Source: Acidobacteriota bacterium (GTDB lineage: Bacteria; Acidobacteriota; Vicinamibacteria; Vicinamibacterales; CAVVIG01). Taken from it: DNA of 64,000 bases. The stretch's first letter is position 1. Each line of letters opens with the position of its first letter. The stretch lies in assembly GCA_003222395.1 (NCBI GenBank), contig QHWB01000044.1, forward strand, positions 1 through 64,000, read 5' to 3'. The notes under the pieces are model-generated. The model did not search any database. It was not told where the DNA came from and worked only from the letters and a program-made list of their open reading frames with translations. The position numbers and the translations under genes are program-made. Positions 1-11,506 of the stretch are shown one piece after another.

Positions 1-240
1 CGTGTCGATCAGGTTCAGGACGTACTGCTGGCCGTCGTGCGCCGTGTAGTTGAGACGGACCGGATGAGCCTTGATCGTGATGCCGCGCTCGCGCTCCAGG
101 TCCATCGCGTCGAGCACCTGCGCTTCCATCTCGCGCGCCTGCAGCGCGCCGGTGAGCTCGAGAAAGCGGTCGGCGAGCGTCGACTTGCCGTGGTCGATGT
201 GCGCGATGACCGAGAAGTTCCGAATCCGTTGCGGGTCCAC
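1..240 (-). CDS. lepA: Elongation factor 4 (LepA), N-terminal part, cut by the window edge
   Basis: The first 80 codons encode the start of the G domain of the ribosome back-translocase EF4/LepA, a cytoplasmic translational GTPase. The visible protein begins [20 protein letters not shown], with the P-loop AHIDHGKST at about residues 13-21. It continues with the switch I motif [12 protein letters not shown] and runs off the window at LIDT, the beginning of the DTPGH motif. The frame upstream of the GTG at 240 reaches a TAG within about 12 codons, so GTG 240 is the only sensible start. The rest of the gene lies outside the window. The product call is firm because [12 protein letters not shown] is typical of LepA rather than of EF-G or EF-Tu. 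Confidence 0.95.
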   Translation of the reverse strand, partial: MDPQRIRNFSVIAHIDHGKSTLADRFLELTGALQAREMEAQVLDAMDLERERGITIKAHPVRLNYTAHDGQQYVLNLIDT

Positions 241-258
241 AGGCAGATGACTTCTACA

Positions 259-264
259 ATTCTA
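259..264 (-). promoter_or_regulatory. Possible -10 box for lepA
   Basis: Read on the minus strand this is TAGAAT, about 18 bases ahead of the lepA GTG start. A weak -35 (CTGGAC) lies 16 bases further upstream, inside the 21-bp tandem repeat. Only the -10 is convincing, so the call is tentative. Confidence 0.3.
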
Positions 265-305
265 GCGAAACCCATAGCGCGTCCAGCGAAACCCGTAGCG
301 CGAGG
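264..305. repeat. Tandem 21-bp direct repeat between lepA and citrate synthase
   Basis: Two adjacent 21-bp units (264-284 and 285-305) both start AGCGAAACCC and share 18 of 21 positions. The unit length is three times seven, matching the 7-nt periodicity of other intergenic repeats in this window. The repeat sits directly upstream of lepA and overlaps its putative promoter. The remaining intergenic bases up to 359 show nothing else recognisable. Confidence 0.6.
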
Positions 306-359
306 CTTTCAGCCGAGCGAGGCCATCGCGTGGTGGCGGGCCGCGACGGCTGGCGCGGC

Positions 360-1526
360 TCAACGCTGTTCGAGCGGAACGTAACGCTGCGGGTACTCCG
401 GGCCGACGTAGTCGGCGCGCGGACGGATCAGGCGGTTGTTCGCGTACTGCTCGAGCACGTGAGCCGTCCAGCCCGAAATCCGGCTGACCGCGAAGATTGG
501 CGTGAACAAATCGATCGGGATGCCGAGCGCGTGGTAGGTCGACGCAGAGTAGAAATCGACGTTGGGATTCAACTGCTTCTCGCGCTTGACGAGCGCCTCG
601 ATCCGCTGCGACATCTCGAACCAGATCGGCATTCCGGCGCGCTGGCCGAGATCGCGCGACATCTGGCGCAGATGCGTCGCGCGCGGATCCTCGGTGTGAT
701 ACACGCGATGGCCGAAACCGGGAATTTTTTCCTTGCGTGCGAGCTTCGCGCGAACGACATCTTCCGCCTTTTCGAGCGGCGCGTCGGCGCCGATCTCGAG
801 CAGCAGGCGCATGACATCGGCGTTCGCTCCGCCGTGCAGCGGCCCCTTGAGCGTTCCGATCGCGGCGACGATGGCGGAGTGGATGTCGGTGAGCGTGGCG
901 GCGGCGACGCGCGCCGCGAACGTGGAGGCGTTGAGCTCGTGATCGGCGTGGAGGATCAGCGCGACGTCGAACGCGCGCGTCGCGAGCCCGCTCGGCCGCT
1001 CGCCTGTGAGCATGTACAGGAAGTTCGCCGCGTGGCCGAGCACGGGGTCCGGATCGATCGGTCCGCCGCCGGCGCTCATTCGACCGATCGTCGCGACGAT
1101 CGAGCCGATCTGCGCGGTGAGGCGGACCGCTTTCCTGTCGTTCGCCTGCGCGGAATTGTCCCCCGCGTCGGCGTCGTAGTGACCCGACGCCGACGTCACC
1201 GTCCGCAGCAGGTCCATCGCGCCGGACATCACTTGCCCGCGTCCTGCCGACGCGACCGGCAACGTGCGCATGAGGCGCTGCACCGGCTCCGGCAGCGGCC
1301 GCGCGGCCGCAAGCTGCGACTGGAGATCGCCGAGCTCCGCGCGCGTCGGCAGCCGCCGGTGCCACAGCAGATAGCAGACTTCCTCGAACGTCGCGTGACG
1401 CGCGAGATCGTGGATGTCGTATCCGCAGTACGCGAGCACGCCGCGATCGCCGTCGAGATAACAGATCGCCGACGATGTCGCGACGGTGTCTTCAAGCCCC
1501 GCTTTGGGCTTCGCGGCCGTAGTCAT
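360..1526 (-). CDS. gltA: Citrate synthase (possibly 2-methylcitrate synthase)
   Basis: This 388-residue enzyme condenses acetyl-CoA (or propionyl-CoA) with oxaloacetate, the entry step of the TCA or methylcitrate cycle. The family signatures are present in order: HADHELNAS at 193-201, GPLHGGANA with the catalytic His at about 231, GFGHRVY with His273, and NVDFYSAS with the catalytic Asp324. The length fits the short, dimeric Gram-positive-type citrate synthases, and 2-methylcitrate synthases have the same build, so substrate preference cannot be fixed from sequence. The ATG at 1526 gives the expected N-terminus (a GLEDTVA-like segment precedes the first domain). No prpB, prpD or acn gene is adjacent. 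A small membrane protein gene follows on the same strand upstream, 9 bases away. Confidence 0.93.
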   Translation of the reverse strand: MTTAAKPKAGLEDTVATSSAICYLDGDRGVLAYCGYDIHDLARHATFEEVCYLLWHRRLPTRAELGDLQSQLAAARPLPEPVQRLMRTLPVASAGRGQVMSGAMDLLRTVTSASGHYDADAGDNSAQANDRKAVRLTAQIGSIVATIGRMSAGGGPIDPDPVLGHAANFLYMLTGERPSGLATRAFDVALILHADHELNASTFAARVAAATLTDIHSAIVAAIGTLKGPLHGGANADVMRLLLEIGADAPLEKAEDVVRAKLARKEKIPGFGHRVYHTEDPRATHLRQMSRDLGQRAGMPIWFEMSQRIEALVKREKQLNPNVDFYSASTYHALGIPIDLFTPIFAVSRISGWTAHVLEQYANNRLIRPRADYVGPEYPQRYVPLEQR

Positions 1527-1535
1527 GACGTTTCA

Positions 1536-1976
1536 TCATACCGCGGCGGTGCGCCGCGTCGGCGCTGCCGCCGGCTTGTAGACCAACCCGATGGTGGCGC
1601 CGATGAGCGTCCACTCGATGAATCCCGCAACGGCGACGTACAACGCCAGCCGACGTCCGATGTTCAGAACCGCGTAGTTGACCCCGGCGAACGCCGCAAC
1701 GACGAACACGCCGAGCAGCACTCCGAAACGAATCCCTTCACCGAGCCCGTTGCCGCCTTCGTAACCTTTCGCATAGATCACCGCGGCGACCGCGATCGCG
1801 ATCAACAGCCCGCCGAACATCAGCGGGAGATACGCCTGCCCCGCTTCGTTCGAGCGATAGACGCCGGGATACCGGCCAAACTCTCCGGCCAGCAGCGTGC
1901 CGTACACGGCGAACCCGTACACGGCGTCGAGGATGGTCGCGGCAACGACAGCGGCAGCAAGACGACCGTAATTCAT
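1536..1976 (-). CDS. Small integral membrane protein of unknown function
   Basis: This 146-residue protein has about four hydrophobic segments, near residues 5-30, 50-70, 82-105 and 110-133. They are joined by short loops and followed by a charged C-terminus (PTRRTAAV). It probably resides in the inner membrane. I recognise no catalytic motif or named family. It lies immediately upstream of the citrate synthase gene on the same strand (9-base gap) and may be co-transcribed with it, but nothing else links their functions. Confidence 0.65.
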   Translation of the reverse strand: MNYGRLAAAVVAATILDAVYGFAVYGTLLAGEFGRYPGVYRSNEAGQAYLPLMFGGLLIAIAVAAVIYAKGYEGGNGLGEGIRFGVLLGVFVVAAFAGVNYAVLNIGRRLALYVAVAGFIEWTLIGATIGLVYKPAAAPTRRTAAV

Positions 1977-2048
1977 GACGCCTTCCTTTCAGGAAGCGCC
2001 GAGTGTAGCGGATCTACCGGATGCGGGTAGAGGGGAAAGTTGTGCGTG

Positions 2049-3218
2049 CTAATGAATCCGCGACGACATCGGCGCTGTCGGCCGACGCGGAGATGCCATG
2101 GCGTCCGGCGGCCGACCCTGCGGCCCCATCTGGGCGTACCGCAGGAACATCTGACCCCACTCGGTGGTTTCGCACCACCGCTCGAACACGCGGCGGTCGA
2201 TCAGCGGCCATCTGTAGAAGTCGTGATAGACGTCGCTCGCAAGGATGAAGCCGTTGACGAGCGGCGTGTGGAAGAACAGCTTCTGCAATCGCTTCAGCGG
2301 ACCGAACCAGATCAGGTCGCCCCCGCCGATGCGCACCAGGTTCTTCCCGACGTGAAAGTGCCAGTTCTCGGCGGCCGCGTCGGTGTCGCCGACGATCTCG
2401 ATCTGCCGCGGGTCGCCGACGCCGAGGCCGTCCTCGTGCGCGAGGCGAATGTAGTCGATCGACAGCGGATCGAACCCCATCATCTTCGCCGACACGGCGT
2501 CGATCGCCACCTGATCGGCCGACGCGAGCATCACGTTCTTGACGACGGGATACATCGTCCGTGGACCGGGACCGTTGCCCGCCGTCGTGCCGTCCATGAT
2601 CGCGAACAGGCCGGAATGAATCTCCTTCTGGATCGCGAGCAGATCGACGAGCGTCTCGTGGATCCACGAGTGGGTGTAGTGGCGGCGCGTGTTGAGCAGG
2701 CCGCCGAACGCATTCTTCATCGCGCCGGTCGTCGTCGTGTAGATGTGGCACTTGGTCGTCGGCAGATGGACGATGTTCTTGCCGAAGAAGAAATCGGGAA
2801 TGTGGATGCCTTCGGGGTAGATGCGCTTCAGCACGCGCATCGGCGCCTTCGGCTCGTAGGGCACCCACGTCATGTCTTTTTCGACGAAGTTGTAGAGGAC
2901 CGGGATGCCGTAGCGTTTGACGATCGGCACGTAGTGATTCAGATCCTCGCCCTTGAAGGCGTTGGTGACGACTGTCTTGTTCTGAACGCAGACCTGATCG
3001 GCGAACCCGCGCCGCGCCAGCGCCTGAATCGTCCCTTCGAGCTGCCACGGCGTCGTGTTCGCCGCCGGGAACGGAAAGTGCCACGAGATGTTGTCCTTGA
3101 GAATCGTCGTCTTGCTGGAATCGAGGGCGACGGAGACGCCCGCGAGATCGACGAGGCGATCGACGTCGGAAAGGATGGTCTCGGGCGTGACGCGGAGAAT
3201 CGCAACCCGCGACGTCAT
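2049..3218 (-). CDS. DUF362 domain-containing protein
   Basis: This 389-residue protein resembles the DUF362 family, whose function is mostly unknown. Family-like features are the N-terminal VAILRVTPETILSDVDRL region, the strand-loop segment around NISWHFPFPAANTTPW, the HLPTTKCHIYTTTTGAMKN stretch and the MDGTTAGNGPGPRT motif, typical of DUF362. No signal peptide or ferredoxin cysteines are visible. The ATG lies inside the end of the upstream glycosyltransferase gene (4-base ATGA overlap, 3215-3218), so the two are translationally coupled. This suggests they act in the same surface-glycan or lipid-linked pathway, which is inference. The C-terminal tail after about residue 365 is low complexity. 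Confidence 0.8.
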   Translation of the reverse strand: MTSRVAILRVTPETILSDVDRLVDLAGVSVALDSSKTTILKDNISWHFPFPAANTTPWQLEGTIQALARRGFADQVCVQNKTVVTNAFKGEDLNHYVPIVKRYGIPVLYNFVEKDMTWVPYEPKAPMRVLKRIYPEGIHIPDFFFGKNIVHLPTTKCHIYTTTTGAMKNAFGGLLNTRRHYTHSWIHETLVDLLAIQKEIHSGLFAIMDGTTAGNGPGPRTMYPVVKNVMLASADQVAIDAVSAKMMGFDPLSIDYIRLAHEDGLGVGDPRQIEIVGDTDAAAENWHFHVGKNLVRIGGGDLIWFGPLKRLQKLFFHTPLVNGFILASDVYHDFYRWPLIDRRVFERWCETTEWGQMFLRYAQMGPQGRPPDAMASPRRPTAPMSSRIH

Positions 3219-4711
3219 TTACCGCTGGCGACCTGTGTGTTCAGCACGACCGGATCGGCGGCGTATTGCTGAACGATCGACAGCAGCCCCGTGTACAGGA
3301 ACCCGACCTGGAAGAGGACGAGGAACGGCAGGGTGCCGTAGATCTGATTGGCGAGGGCGTAGAAAACGGTCCACGTGAAGTAGAGCCCGAGCAGCAGCTC
3401 GACGAGCGGCTGAATCGCGACCGACTGCCGGTACTTCTTCCCGACCCATTCGTCGACGTCGGCTTCGATCCGGTACTTCGGCGTGCGCGCGAACTCCGAA
3501 TCCCTGCGGAACAGCGCCTCGAAGACGGCGCGCGTGTTGTTGATCGACAGCCCGATGCCGACCGACATGAGGAACGGGACGTACTTGATGCGGGCGCGCC
3601 AGTCCTTGTGGATCTCGCGCTGGCACACCGTATAGAAGTTGCAGAACGAGAACGTCGCCGCGAAGAACAGCGGGATGTCGATGAGCAGCATCTCGTACCA
3701 CCCCATGTTGTAGCGGATGACCATCGCGGGGAACATGAGGATCGAGAGGACGCACATCAGGATGTAGTTGAAGTTCGCGGTGAGGTGGAAGAACGCTTCG
3801 GCCTTCACGCCGAAGGGGAGGTCGGATCGAAGAATCGACGGGAGCAGCTTGCGGCACGTCTGAATCGAGCCCTTCGCCCACCGATGCTGCTGCGACTTGA
3901 ATCCGTTCATCTCGACCGGCACTTCGGCCGGCGCGATCACTTCCGACACGAACACGAAGCGCCAGCCGCGCAGCTGCGCGCGATAGCTGAGATCGAGATC
4001 TTCGGTGAGGGTGTCGTGCTGCCAACCGCCCGCGTCGTCGATGGCGACGCGCCGCCAGATGCCGGCGGTGCCGTTGAAGTTGAAGAAGCGGCCGCTGCGG
4101 TTGCGTCCGCCGTGCTCGAGGACGAAATGGCCGTCGAGGAGAATCGACTGGATCTTCGTCAGCAGCGAATAGTCCTGGTTGATGTGGCCCCAGCGCGCCT
4201 GCACCATGCCGACCGCCGGGTCGGCGAAGTGCGGCATCAGCCGCGCCAGGAAATCGCGGCTCGGCAGGAAGTCGGCGTCGAAGATCGCGATGAACTCGCC
4301 GCGCGCGACCCTCATCCCTTCTTCGAGCGCGCCGGCTTTGTAGCCGCGCCGGTTCGTCCGGTGGAAATACTTGATGTCGACGCCTTCGGCGGCGAAGCGC
4401 CGAACGGCGAGGTCGGCGACGCTGCGCGTCTCGTCGATCGAGTCGTCGAGCACCTGGATCTCGAGCAGCTCGCGTGGGTAATCGATGGCACACACCGACG
4501 CGATGAGGCGATCGGCGACGTACATTTCGTTGTAGAGCGGGAGCTGGATCGTGACGACCGGCATCGGATGGAGCGGCGGTCCCGCCTTCGGCTGATTGCT
4601 GCGATGCCGGATGTACAGCCAGACCAGATAGTAGCGATGCCAGCCGTAAACCGCGAGGATGATGAGGACGAAGAAGTACAGGGCGAGGGTGACCGTCTCA
4701 ACAGGCGTCAT
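3215..4711 (-). CDS. Membrane GT2 glycosyltransferase, cellulose/hyaluronan synthase-like
   Basis: This 498-residue processive-type family 2 glycosyltransferase sits in the inner membrane. It has one N-terminal membrane helix (about 7-27), a cytoplasmic GT-A domain and four or five C-terminal helices. The GT2 signature residues are visible: LPLYNE at about 56, LDDSIDET (first Asp), FDADFLP (DxD-like), TEDLDLS (catalytic Asp) and QQHRWAKG (the QxxRW motif). The first and last GT2 motifs suggest a polymerising or beta-glycosyl transferase such as those making glucomannan or glucosylated lipids. No PilZ domain or bcsB partner is present, so it is not a canonical cellulose synthase. It is coupled to the downstream DUF362 gene and divergent from larB. 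Confidence 0.88.
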   Translation of the reverse strand: MTPVETVTLALYFFVLIILAVYGWHRYYLVWLYIRHRSNQPKAGPPLHPMPVVTIQLPLYNEMYVADRLIASVCAIDYPRELLEIQVLDDSIDETRSVADLAVRRFAAEGVDIKYFHRTNRRGYKAGALEEGMRVARGEFIAIFDADFLPSRDFLARLMPHFADPAVGMVQARWGHINQDYSLLTKIQSILLDGHFVLEHGGRNRSGRFFNFNGTAGIWRRVAIDDAGGWQHDTLTEDLDLSYRAQLRGWRFVFVSEVIAPAEVPVEMNGFKSQQHRWAKGSIQTCRKLLPSILRSDLPFGVKAEAFFHLTANFNYILMCVLSILMFPAMVIRYNMGWYEMLLIDIPLFFAATFSFCNFYTVCQREIHKDWRARIKYVPFLMSVGIGLSINNTRAVFEALFRRDSEFARTPKYRIEADVDEWVGKKYRQSVAIQPLVELLLGLYFTWTVFYALANQIYGTLPFLVLFQVGFLYTGLLSIVQQYAADPVVLNTQVASGK

Positions 4712-4751
4712 GTTCTAGCAACGCAATCATTTATATTACTGTTGGGTTCGG

Positions 4752-5513
4752 ATGACGTCAAACAAACAGCTCCAGGATCTGCTCGAGCAAGTCGCGCGCG
4801 GCGACGTCGACGTCGTGACGGCGCGTGAGCGTCTCGTCGAAGCGCTGAGAGCGCGGCCGTTCGAAGATCTCGGATTCGCTCGCGTCGATCATCATCGCGC
4901 CGTTCGCCAGGGCTTTCCCGAAGTCGTTCTCGGCTTAGGCAAAACGCCTGCCCAGATCGCCGCCATCGCAAGAGAAATCGTTCGCCGCGGTTCGACGCTG
5001 CTCGTGACGCGCGCCACCGAAGCGGCGTACGAGGCCGTGCGCGTGGTGGTTCCCGAGGCGACATATTACGCCGATGCGGCGATGATCGCGTTTCGTCAGG
5101 AAGACGTAACCCCGGGTCGCGGAACGATCGTTGTCGCCGCCGCTGGCACCTCGGATTTGTTCGTCGCGGAAGAAGCGGCGCGGACCGCGGAGCTGATGGG
5201 CAATCACGTGTGCCGCCTGTATGACGTCGGCGTCGCCGGAATCCACCGTCTGCTCGGCGAGCGCGAGCGCCTCGCGTCGGCTCGCGCGATCATCGTCGTC
5301 GCCGGCATGGAAGGCGCGCTGCCGAGCGTCGTCGCCGGCCTCGTCAGCGTACCGGTGATCGCCGTCCCGACCAGCGTCGGCTACGGCGCGAGCTTCGGCG
5401 GCATCGCCGCGCTGCTCGGGATGCTGAACAGCTGCGCGGCGGGCGTGTCGGTCGTCAACATCGACAACGGTTTTGGCGCAGCGATGGTGGCGTCGATGAT
5501 TAATCATCTCTAG
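4752..5513 (+). CDS. larB: LarB, pyridinium-3,5-biscarboxylate mononucleotide synthase
   Basis: LarB carboxylates and cleaves the dinucleotide nicotinic acid adenine dinucleotide to start synthesis of the nickel-pincer nucleotide cofactor of lactate racemase and other LarA-family enzymes. The 253-residue protein carries the conserved segments LGLGKTP, AGTSD with VAEEA, YDVGVAGIHRLL, VAGMEGALPSVVAGL, VPTSVGYG and NIDNGFGAA, giving a confident match over the full length. It also resembles the PurE-like fold of AIR carboxylase. The other cofactor genes (larC, larE) and a larA-like target are not in this window. The gene is divergent from the GT2 gene and is followed 73 bases later by mutS2 on the same strand. 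Confidence 0.93.
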   Translation: MTSNKQLQDLLEQVARGDVDVVTARERLVEALRARPFEDLGFARVDHHRAVRQGFPEVVLGLGKTPAQIAAIAREIVRRGSTLLVTRATEAAYEAVRVVVPEATYYADAAMIAFRQEDVTPGRGTIVVAAAGTSDLFVAEEAARTAELMGNHVCRLYDVGVAGIHRLLGERERLASARAIIVVAGMEGALPSVVAGLVSVPVIAVPTSVGYGASFGGIAALLGMLNSCAAGVSVVNIDNGFGAAMVASMINHL

Positions 5514-5586
5514 AGGTACGGTCGAGGTCCCTCTAACCTCTGGCCTCGCATCCCGACGCACGATAGTATTAGGGGTTTTCCCATCT

Positions 5587-8013
5587 ATGCAGTCCGGTGC
5601 CCTGCGGGCTCTCGAGTTCGATCGTGTCGTCGAGACGGTGACGAGCTTCGCGATGACGCCGATGGGCGCCGAGCGTCTGTCGCGGCTCGCGCCCTCGACC
5701 GATCCGAACAAAGTCGCGCAACTGCTGGCCGCCACGACCGAGACGGCGAAGTTCCTGTCGGCGAACGGATTGTTTCCGCTGCGCGGCTCGTCCGATCTGC
5801 CGCAGATTCTCGGCGCGCTCGCCGTCGAAGGACGGGCGCTCGAAGGGCCGCGGCTGCTGACGCTCGTCGCCTTCCTCGGATCGATTGACGAATCGCGCGC
5901 CGCGATCCGCCGCGCCGCGTCGTCATTTCCGCTGCTCGATCAGGCGAGCGGCGCCGCCGCCTCGTTCAAGGGCGAGGCGGCGACGGTGCGCGACAAACTC
6001 GACGCCGCCGGCGACGTCGTCGACGGCGCGAGCCCGGAGCTGAAGCTGATTCGCGATCGCCTCCGCAAGCAGCGGTCGCGCCTGCGCACGACGCTCGAGT
6101 CGTATCTGCGCGGCAAGGACACGGCGAAGTACCTGCAGGATCAGGTCGTCACCGAGCGAAACGGCCGTTACGTGCTCGTCGTGAAGACCGAGCATCGCAG
6201 CGGCATCCCCGGCATCGTGCACGGATCATCGACGAGCGGCGCGAGTGTGTTCCTCGAGCCGCTCAGCACCGTTGAAATCAACAACGACATCGTCGCGCTC
6301 GAGGAGCAGGAAGCGGAGGAAGTCCGAAAGATCCTGCTGGCGTTGACCGACACGTTTCGCGCCCGCGCCGCCGATCTCGCTCGGACGATCGACGTCGCCA
6401 CCGAACTCGACGTGCTCCAGTCGCGGGCGAGGTATTCCGAATCGATCGACGGCATCGAGCCGGCGCTGTCGACCGACGGCGCCTTCGAGCTCCAGGCCGC
6501 GCGGCACCCGCTGATGATTCCGGGGGGCGGGGCGCCGGGAGCGAGCAAGCCGCCGGTGCCGGTGACCATCAAGGTCATTCCGCCGGCAACGGTGCTGCTG
6601 ATCACCGGTCCGAACACCGGCGGGAAGACCGTAGCGCTCAAAACGGCGGGGCTGCTCGCGCTGATGGCGCAGTCCGGTCTGCGGATTCCAGCCGCGGACG
6701 GATCGCGGCTGCCGGTCTTCCGATCGCTCTTCGCCGATATCGGCGACGAGCAGTCGATCGAAGCGAGCCTCAGCACGTTCTCGGCGCACATCACCAACAT
6801 TGCCGCGATGGACCGCGGCCTCGCGACGCCGGCGCTCGTCCTCCTCGACGAGATCGGCTCGGGCACAGATCCGATCGAAGGAGGCGCGCTGGGCGTCGCC
6901 GTCGTCGATCACTTCAAGACGCGCGGCGCGACGGTCATCGCGACGAGCCATTACGACGCGTTGAAGACCTACGCGTCGACGACCGATGGTGTAGCGAGCG
7001 CCGCGTTCGGATTCGACGCCGAGACGTTCGCGCCGACCTACCAATTGATGTACGGCACGCCGGGCCGCAGCCTCGCCCTCGAGATCGCGGCGCGGCTCGG
7101 CCTCAACCCGTCGGTCGTCGCGGCCGCGCGCGAGAACCTGACCGCTCGCGAAGCGCAACTCGCCGAGCACCTCGCGAAGATCGACCGCGACATGCGCGCG
7201 CTCGAGCACGAGCAGCGGCTTCTGTCGCGCGAGCGGGAAACGCTCGAGGCAGCCGAGGCGCGGATGCGGCAGCGTGAGGACGCGCTGCGCCAGCGTGAAG
7301 AGACGTACCGCGCGCGCCTCAACGAGCAGCTCGAATCGCAGGTCCGCCAGGCGCGCAAGGAGATCGACGACGTGATCGTCGAGCTGAAGGCGAAAGCGGC
7401 GGCGATCGCGAACGCCCCGCGTCTGGTGTCGACGGGAGAGACAGGCACGGCGCGTGCCGACGCGCGCGCTGCGGTGGAAAACGTCGCGAAGCGGATTCTC
7501 ACCGGCGAGCCGACCGATCAAGCGGCGACCTTCCAGCAAGCAGCCGCTCATCACCCGTCTGGCGGCACGGTCTCCGTCGGCGACCGCGTCGTCGTCGGCG
7601 GACTGGGACTCGAAGCCGTGGTCACCGCCGTTCACGACGATACGGCGGAACTCGACGTGCGCGGCAAACGCATGCGCGCGAGCGTCCGCGATCTGAAGAT
7701 CGTCGGCACCACAACCGGCACACCCGCGAAAGTGAACGTCAACGTCGAGCTGCAGCCGCGCGAAGGGACGGCGTCGGACCTGAATGTGATCGGCTGCACG
7801 GTCGACGAAGCGATCGCGCGCGCGGAACGCTTCCTCGACGACCTGCTGCTCACCGATCAGCGAGTCGTGCGGCTGATTCACGGCTACGGCACCGGTCAGC
7901 TGAAGCGCGCGCTGACGGGATTTCTGCAGCAGCATCCCCTCGTCGCCCGGTTCGCGACCGCTCCGCCGGAGCAGGGCGGCGGCGGCGTCACGGTCGTGGA
8001 ACTGAAAGACTGA
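5587..8013 (+). CDS. mutS2: MutS2 family ATPase/endonuclease with Smr domain
   Basis: This 808-residue MutS2 homologue acts in suppression of homologous recombination and in splitting of collided ribosomes in other bacteria. The N-terminal half is the MutS-type core and clamp. The ATPase carries a Walker A ITGPNTGGKT at about 339-348 and a Walker B LLDEIGSGTDP at about 418-428. A long coiled-coil, rich in Arg, Glu and Ala, covers about 510-600. The C-terminal Smr nuclease domain spans about 735-808 with LIHGYGTGQL. Its stop overlaps the dnaG start (TGATG, 8011-8015), so it is coupled to dnaG and rpoD. ATG 5587 is preceded by no strong Shine-Dalgarno, but the start matches the family N-terminus (LEFDRVVE). 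Confidence 0.96.
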   Translation: MQSGALRALEFDRVVETVTSFAMTPMGAERLSRLAPSTDPNKVAQLLAATTETAKFLSANGLFPLRGSSDLPQILGALAVEGRALEGPRLLTLVAFLGSIDESRAAIRRAASSFPLLDQASGAAASFKGEAATVRDKLDAAGDVVDGASPELKLIRDRLRKQRSRLRTTLESYLRGKDTAKYLQDQVVTERNGRYVLVVKTEHRSGIPGIVHGSSTSGASVFLEPLSTVEINNDIVALEEQEAEEVRKILLALTDTFRARAADLARTIDVATELDVLQSRARYSESIDGIEPALSTDGAFELQAARHPLMIPGGGAPGASKPPVPVTIKVIPPATVLLITGPNTGGKTVALKTAGLLALMAQSGLRIPAADGSRLPVFRSLFADIGDEQSIEASLSTFSAHITNIAAMDRGLATPALVLLDEIGSGTDPIEGGALGVAVVDHFKTRGATVIATSHYDALKTYASTTDGVASAAFGFDAETFAPTYQLMYGTPGRSLALEIAARLGLNPSVVAAARENLTAREAQLAEHLAKIDRDMRALEHEQRLLSRERETLEAAEARMRQREDALRQREETYRARLNEQLESQVRQARKEIDDVIVELKAKAAAIANAPRLVSTGETGTARADARAAVENVAKRILTGEPTDQAATFQQAAAHHPSGGTVSVGDRVVVGGLGLEAVVTAVHDDTAELDVRGKRMRASVRDLKIVGTTTGTPAKVNVNVELQPREGTASDLNVIGCTVDEAIARAERFLDDLLLTDQRVVRLIHGYGTGQLKRALTGFLQQHPLVARFATAPPEQGGGGVTVVELKD

Positions 8014-9782
8014 TGGGTCTGTTCCCGCAGCAGTTCATCGACGATCTGCGCTTGCAGGCGAATATCGTCCAGGTCGTGCAGGAGTACGTGCCGCTGAAGC
8101 GTGTCGGCAACACCTACAAAGGCCTCTGTCCGTTTCACTCGGAGAAAACGCCCTCGTTCCACGTCAATCCCGAGAAAGGGTTTTTCCACTGCTTCGGCTG
8201 CGGCGTCGGCGGCGACGTGTTCAAGTTCCTCGAGATGCACGAGAAGCTGGCATTTCCAGACGCCGTCCGCACGCTGGCGCAGAAGTTCGGCCTTTCGTTG
8301 CCCGAGCGAAGCGAAGGCAACGATGACGATGCCCGGCGAGACAGCGCCCTGCGCGAGGCATTGCTGAAGGCGCACGAGGTCGCGGCTTCGTACTTCCGTG
8401 AGCAGCTCGCCAGTCCGGCGGGCGCCCGCGCGCGACAGCAGCTTGCCGAGCGGGATGTCGCGCCCGCCACCGTCGAAGCGCTCGGACTCGGGTTCGCGCC
8501 CCCGGCGCGGGAGGGGTTGAAGGCCAGGCTCCTCGACCACGGCTTCGCGCAGGGACTGCTGTTAGAAAGCGGCCTGATCGTTCAGCGCGACAACGGCGAC
8601 GTCGTCGATCGGTTTCGAAACCGGCTGATGGTTCCGATTTGCCGCGATATGGGATCGGTCATCGCGTTCGGCGGCCGGGCGATGGACGCCGATCAGGCAC
8701 CCAAATATCTGAATTCCCCGGAAACGCCGATTTATTCGAAGAGCCGAACCCTCTATGGCCTGAACCTCACGAAAGGTCAGATTCGCAAGGTCGGTTTCGC
8801 GGTGCTCGTCGAAGGATATTTCGATTTCGCGCAGCTCTTCCAGTCGCAGGCGGTCCCGGTCGTCGCGTCGTGCGGCACCGCGCTCACACCTCAACAGGCG
8901 CAGCTCCTTCGGCGGTATAGCTCGAAGGTGGTGCTCAGTTTCGACCCCGATGCCGCTGGCCAGGGCGCCGCGGCCAGATCGTGTGAAATGCTCGTGTCCG
9001 AAGGGTTCGACGTGAACGTGGTCGTACTGGACAAAGGCGAAGATCCCGATACATTCATTCGGAGGCACGGAGCCGAGCGTTATCGTGAAAGATTGCGCGG
9101 CTCGCGGCCGTATTTAGAGTATCTGCTCGATCAGGCGGCGACGGGGCTCGATCTCAGCCATGACGACAGCCGACGCCAGTTTCTCGGCCGAATGCTGGCG
9201 GTTGCCGCGCGGCTCCCGGACGCCGCGGCGCGTGACCAGTTCGCCGATCGGATCGCCCACAAGGCGCGCATTACAGAAGACGTCGTCCGAGCGGAAATCC
9301 GTAAGGCTGCCGTCAATCGCCGGACCACGCTGACGACCCGCGAGCTGCCGTCGTTCGGACAGCTGAAACAGGCGGAAAAGGCACTGATTTGGGCATTGAT
9401 TCACGATACGGCCGACGCGTTGGGGGCGCTCGGCGAGCTGGACGACGCCGACCTGGAGACGCTCGCGGGGCGCGAAATCTTCGAAATGGCCCGGAGCCTG
9501 CAAAACAATGCGGCAGACGTCTTACCTTCGGCGCTGCTGCAGCGTCTAAGTACAGTGAACGCCCAGCTCGTCACCAGCATAGCCGCTTCTCCGACCCCTC
9601 CAGCTCCGGCTGTCGAATGCGCGCGCGCGCTCAAGCGGCTCAGGTGGGAACGCGAACGGGCGGACATTCAGCGCGAAATCGACCGGCTTCAGCAGCTTGG
9701 TGCACAACAACACGGCAGTGAGATAAATGATTTATGGCAGCGGAAAAAAGATCTGATGCACCGCATCGAGGACCTGACGTAG
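8013..9782 (+). CDS. dnaG: DNA primase
   Basis: DnaG makes the RNA primers for chromosomal replication. The 589-residue protein has the N-terminal zinc-binding domain with [11 protein letters not shown] at about 38-48 and CFGCGVGGD at about 60-68 (CHC2 type). It is followed by the RNA polymerase core and the TOPRIM fold, with LVEGYFDF and the metal-binding SFDPDAAG. The last 130 residues form a diverged helicase-interaction region. The ATG overlaps the mutS2 stop codon. The gene is immediately followed by rpoD, the dnaG-rpoD part of the classical macromolecular-synthesis operon, here without rpsU. Confidence 0.97.
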   Translation: MGLFPQQFIDDLRLQANIVQVVQEYVPLKRVGNTYKGLCPFHSEKTPSFHVNPEKGFFHCFGCGVGGDVFKFLEMHEKLAFPDAVRTLAQKFGLSLPERSEGNDDDARRDSALREALLKAHEVAASYFREQLASPAGARARQQLAERDVAPATVEALGLGFAPPAREGLKARLLDHGFAQGLLLESGLIVQRDNGDVVDRFRNRLMVPICRDMGSVIAFGGRAMDADQAPKYLNSPETPIYSKSRTLYGLNLTKGQIRKVGFAVLVEGYFDFAQLFQSQAVPVVASCGTALTPQQAQLLRRYSSKVVLSFDPDAAGQGAAARSCEMLVSEGFDVNVVVLDKGEDPDTFIRRHGAERYRERLRGSRPYLEYLLDQAATGLDLSHDDSRRQFLGRMLAVAARLPDAAARDQFADRIAHKARITEDVVRAEIRKAAVNRRTTLTTRELPSFGQLKQAEKALIWALIHDTADALGALGELDDADLETLAGREIFEMARSLQNNAADVLPSALLQRLSTVNAQLVTSIAASPTPPAPAVECARALKRLRWERERADIQREIDRLQQLGAQQHGSEINDLWQRKKDLMHRIEDLT

Positions 9783-9786
9783 GAGG
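9781..9786 (+). promoter_or_regulatory. Ribosome binding site deciding the rpoD start
   Basis: A perfect AGGAGG directly overlaps the dnaG stop and lies 4 bases before TTG 9791. It argues for TTG 9791 rather than the in-frame ATG at 9734, which lies 49 bases inside dnaG and has no such site. Confidence 0.6.
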
Positions 9787-9790
9787 CGAC

Positions 9791-11505
<1,715 letters not shown>

Positions 11506-11506
<1 letters not shown>

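Noticed and set aside
330-2030. Very long plus-strand open frame opposite citrate synthase and the membrane protein
   Set aside because: Arg/Asp-rich antisense translation typical of GC-rich DNA; the minus-strand citrate synthase is clear.
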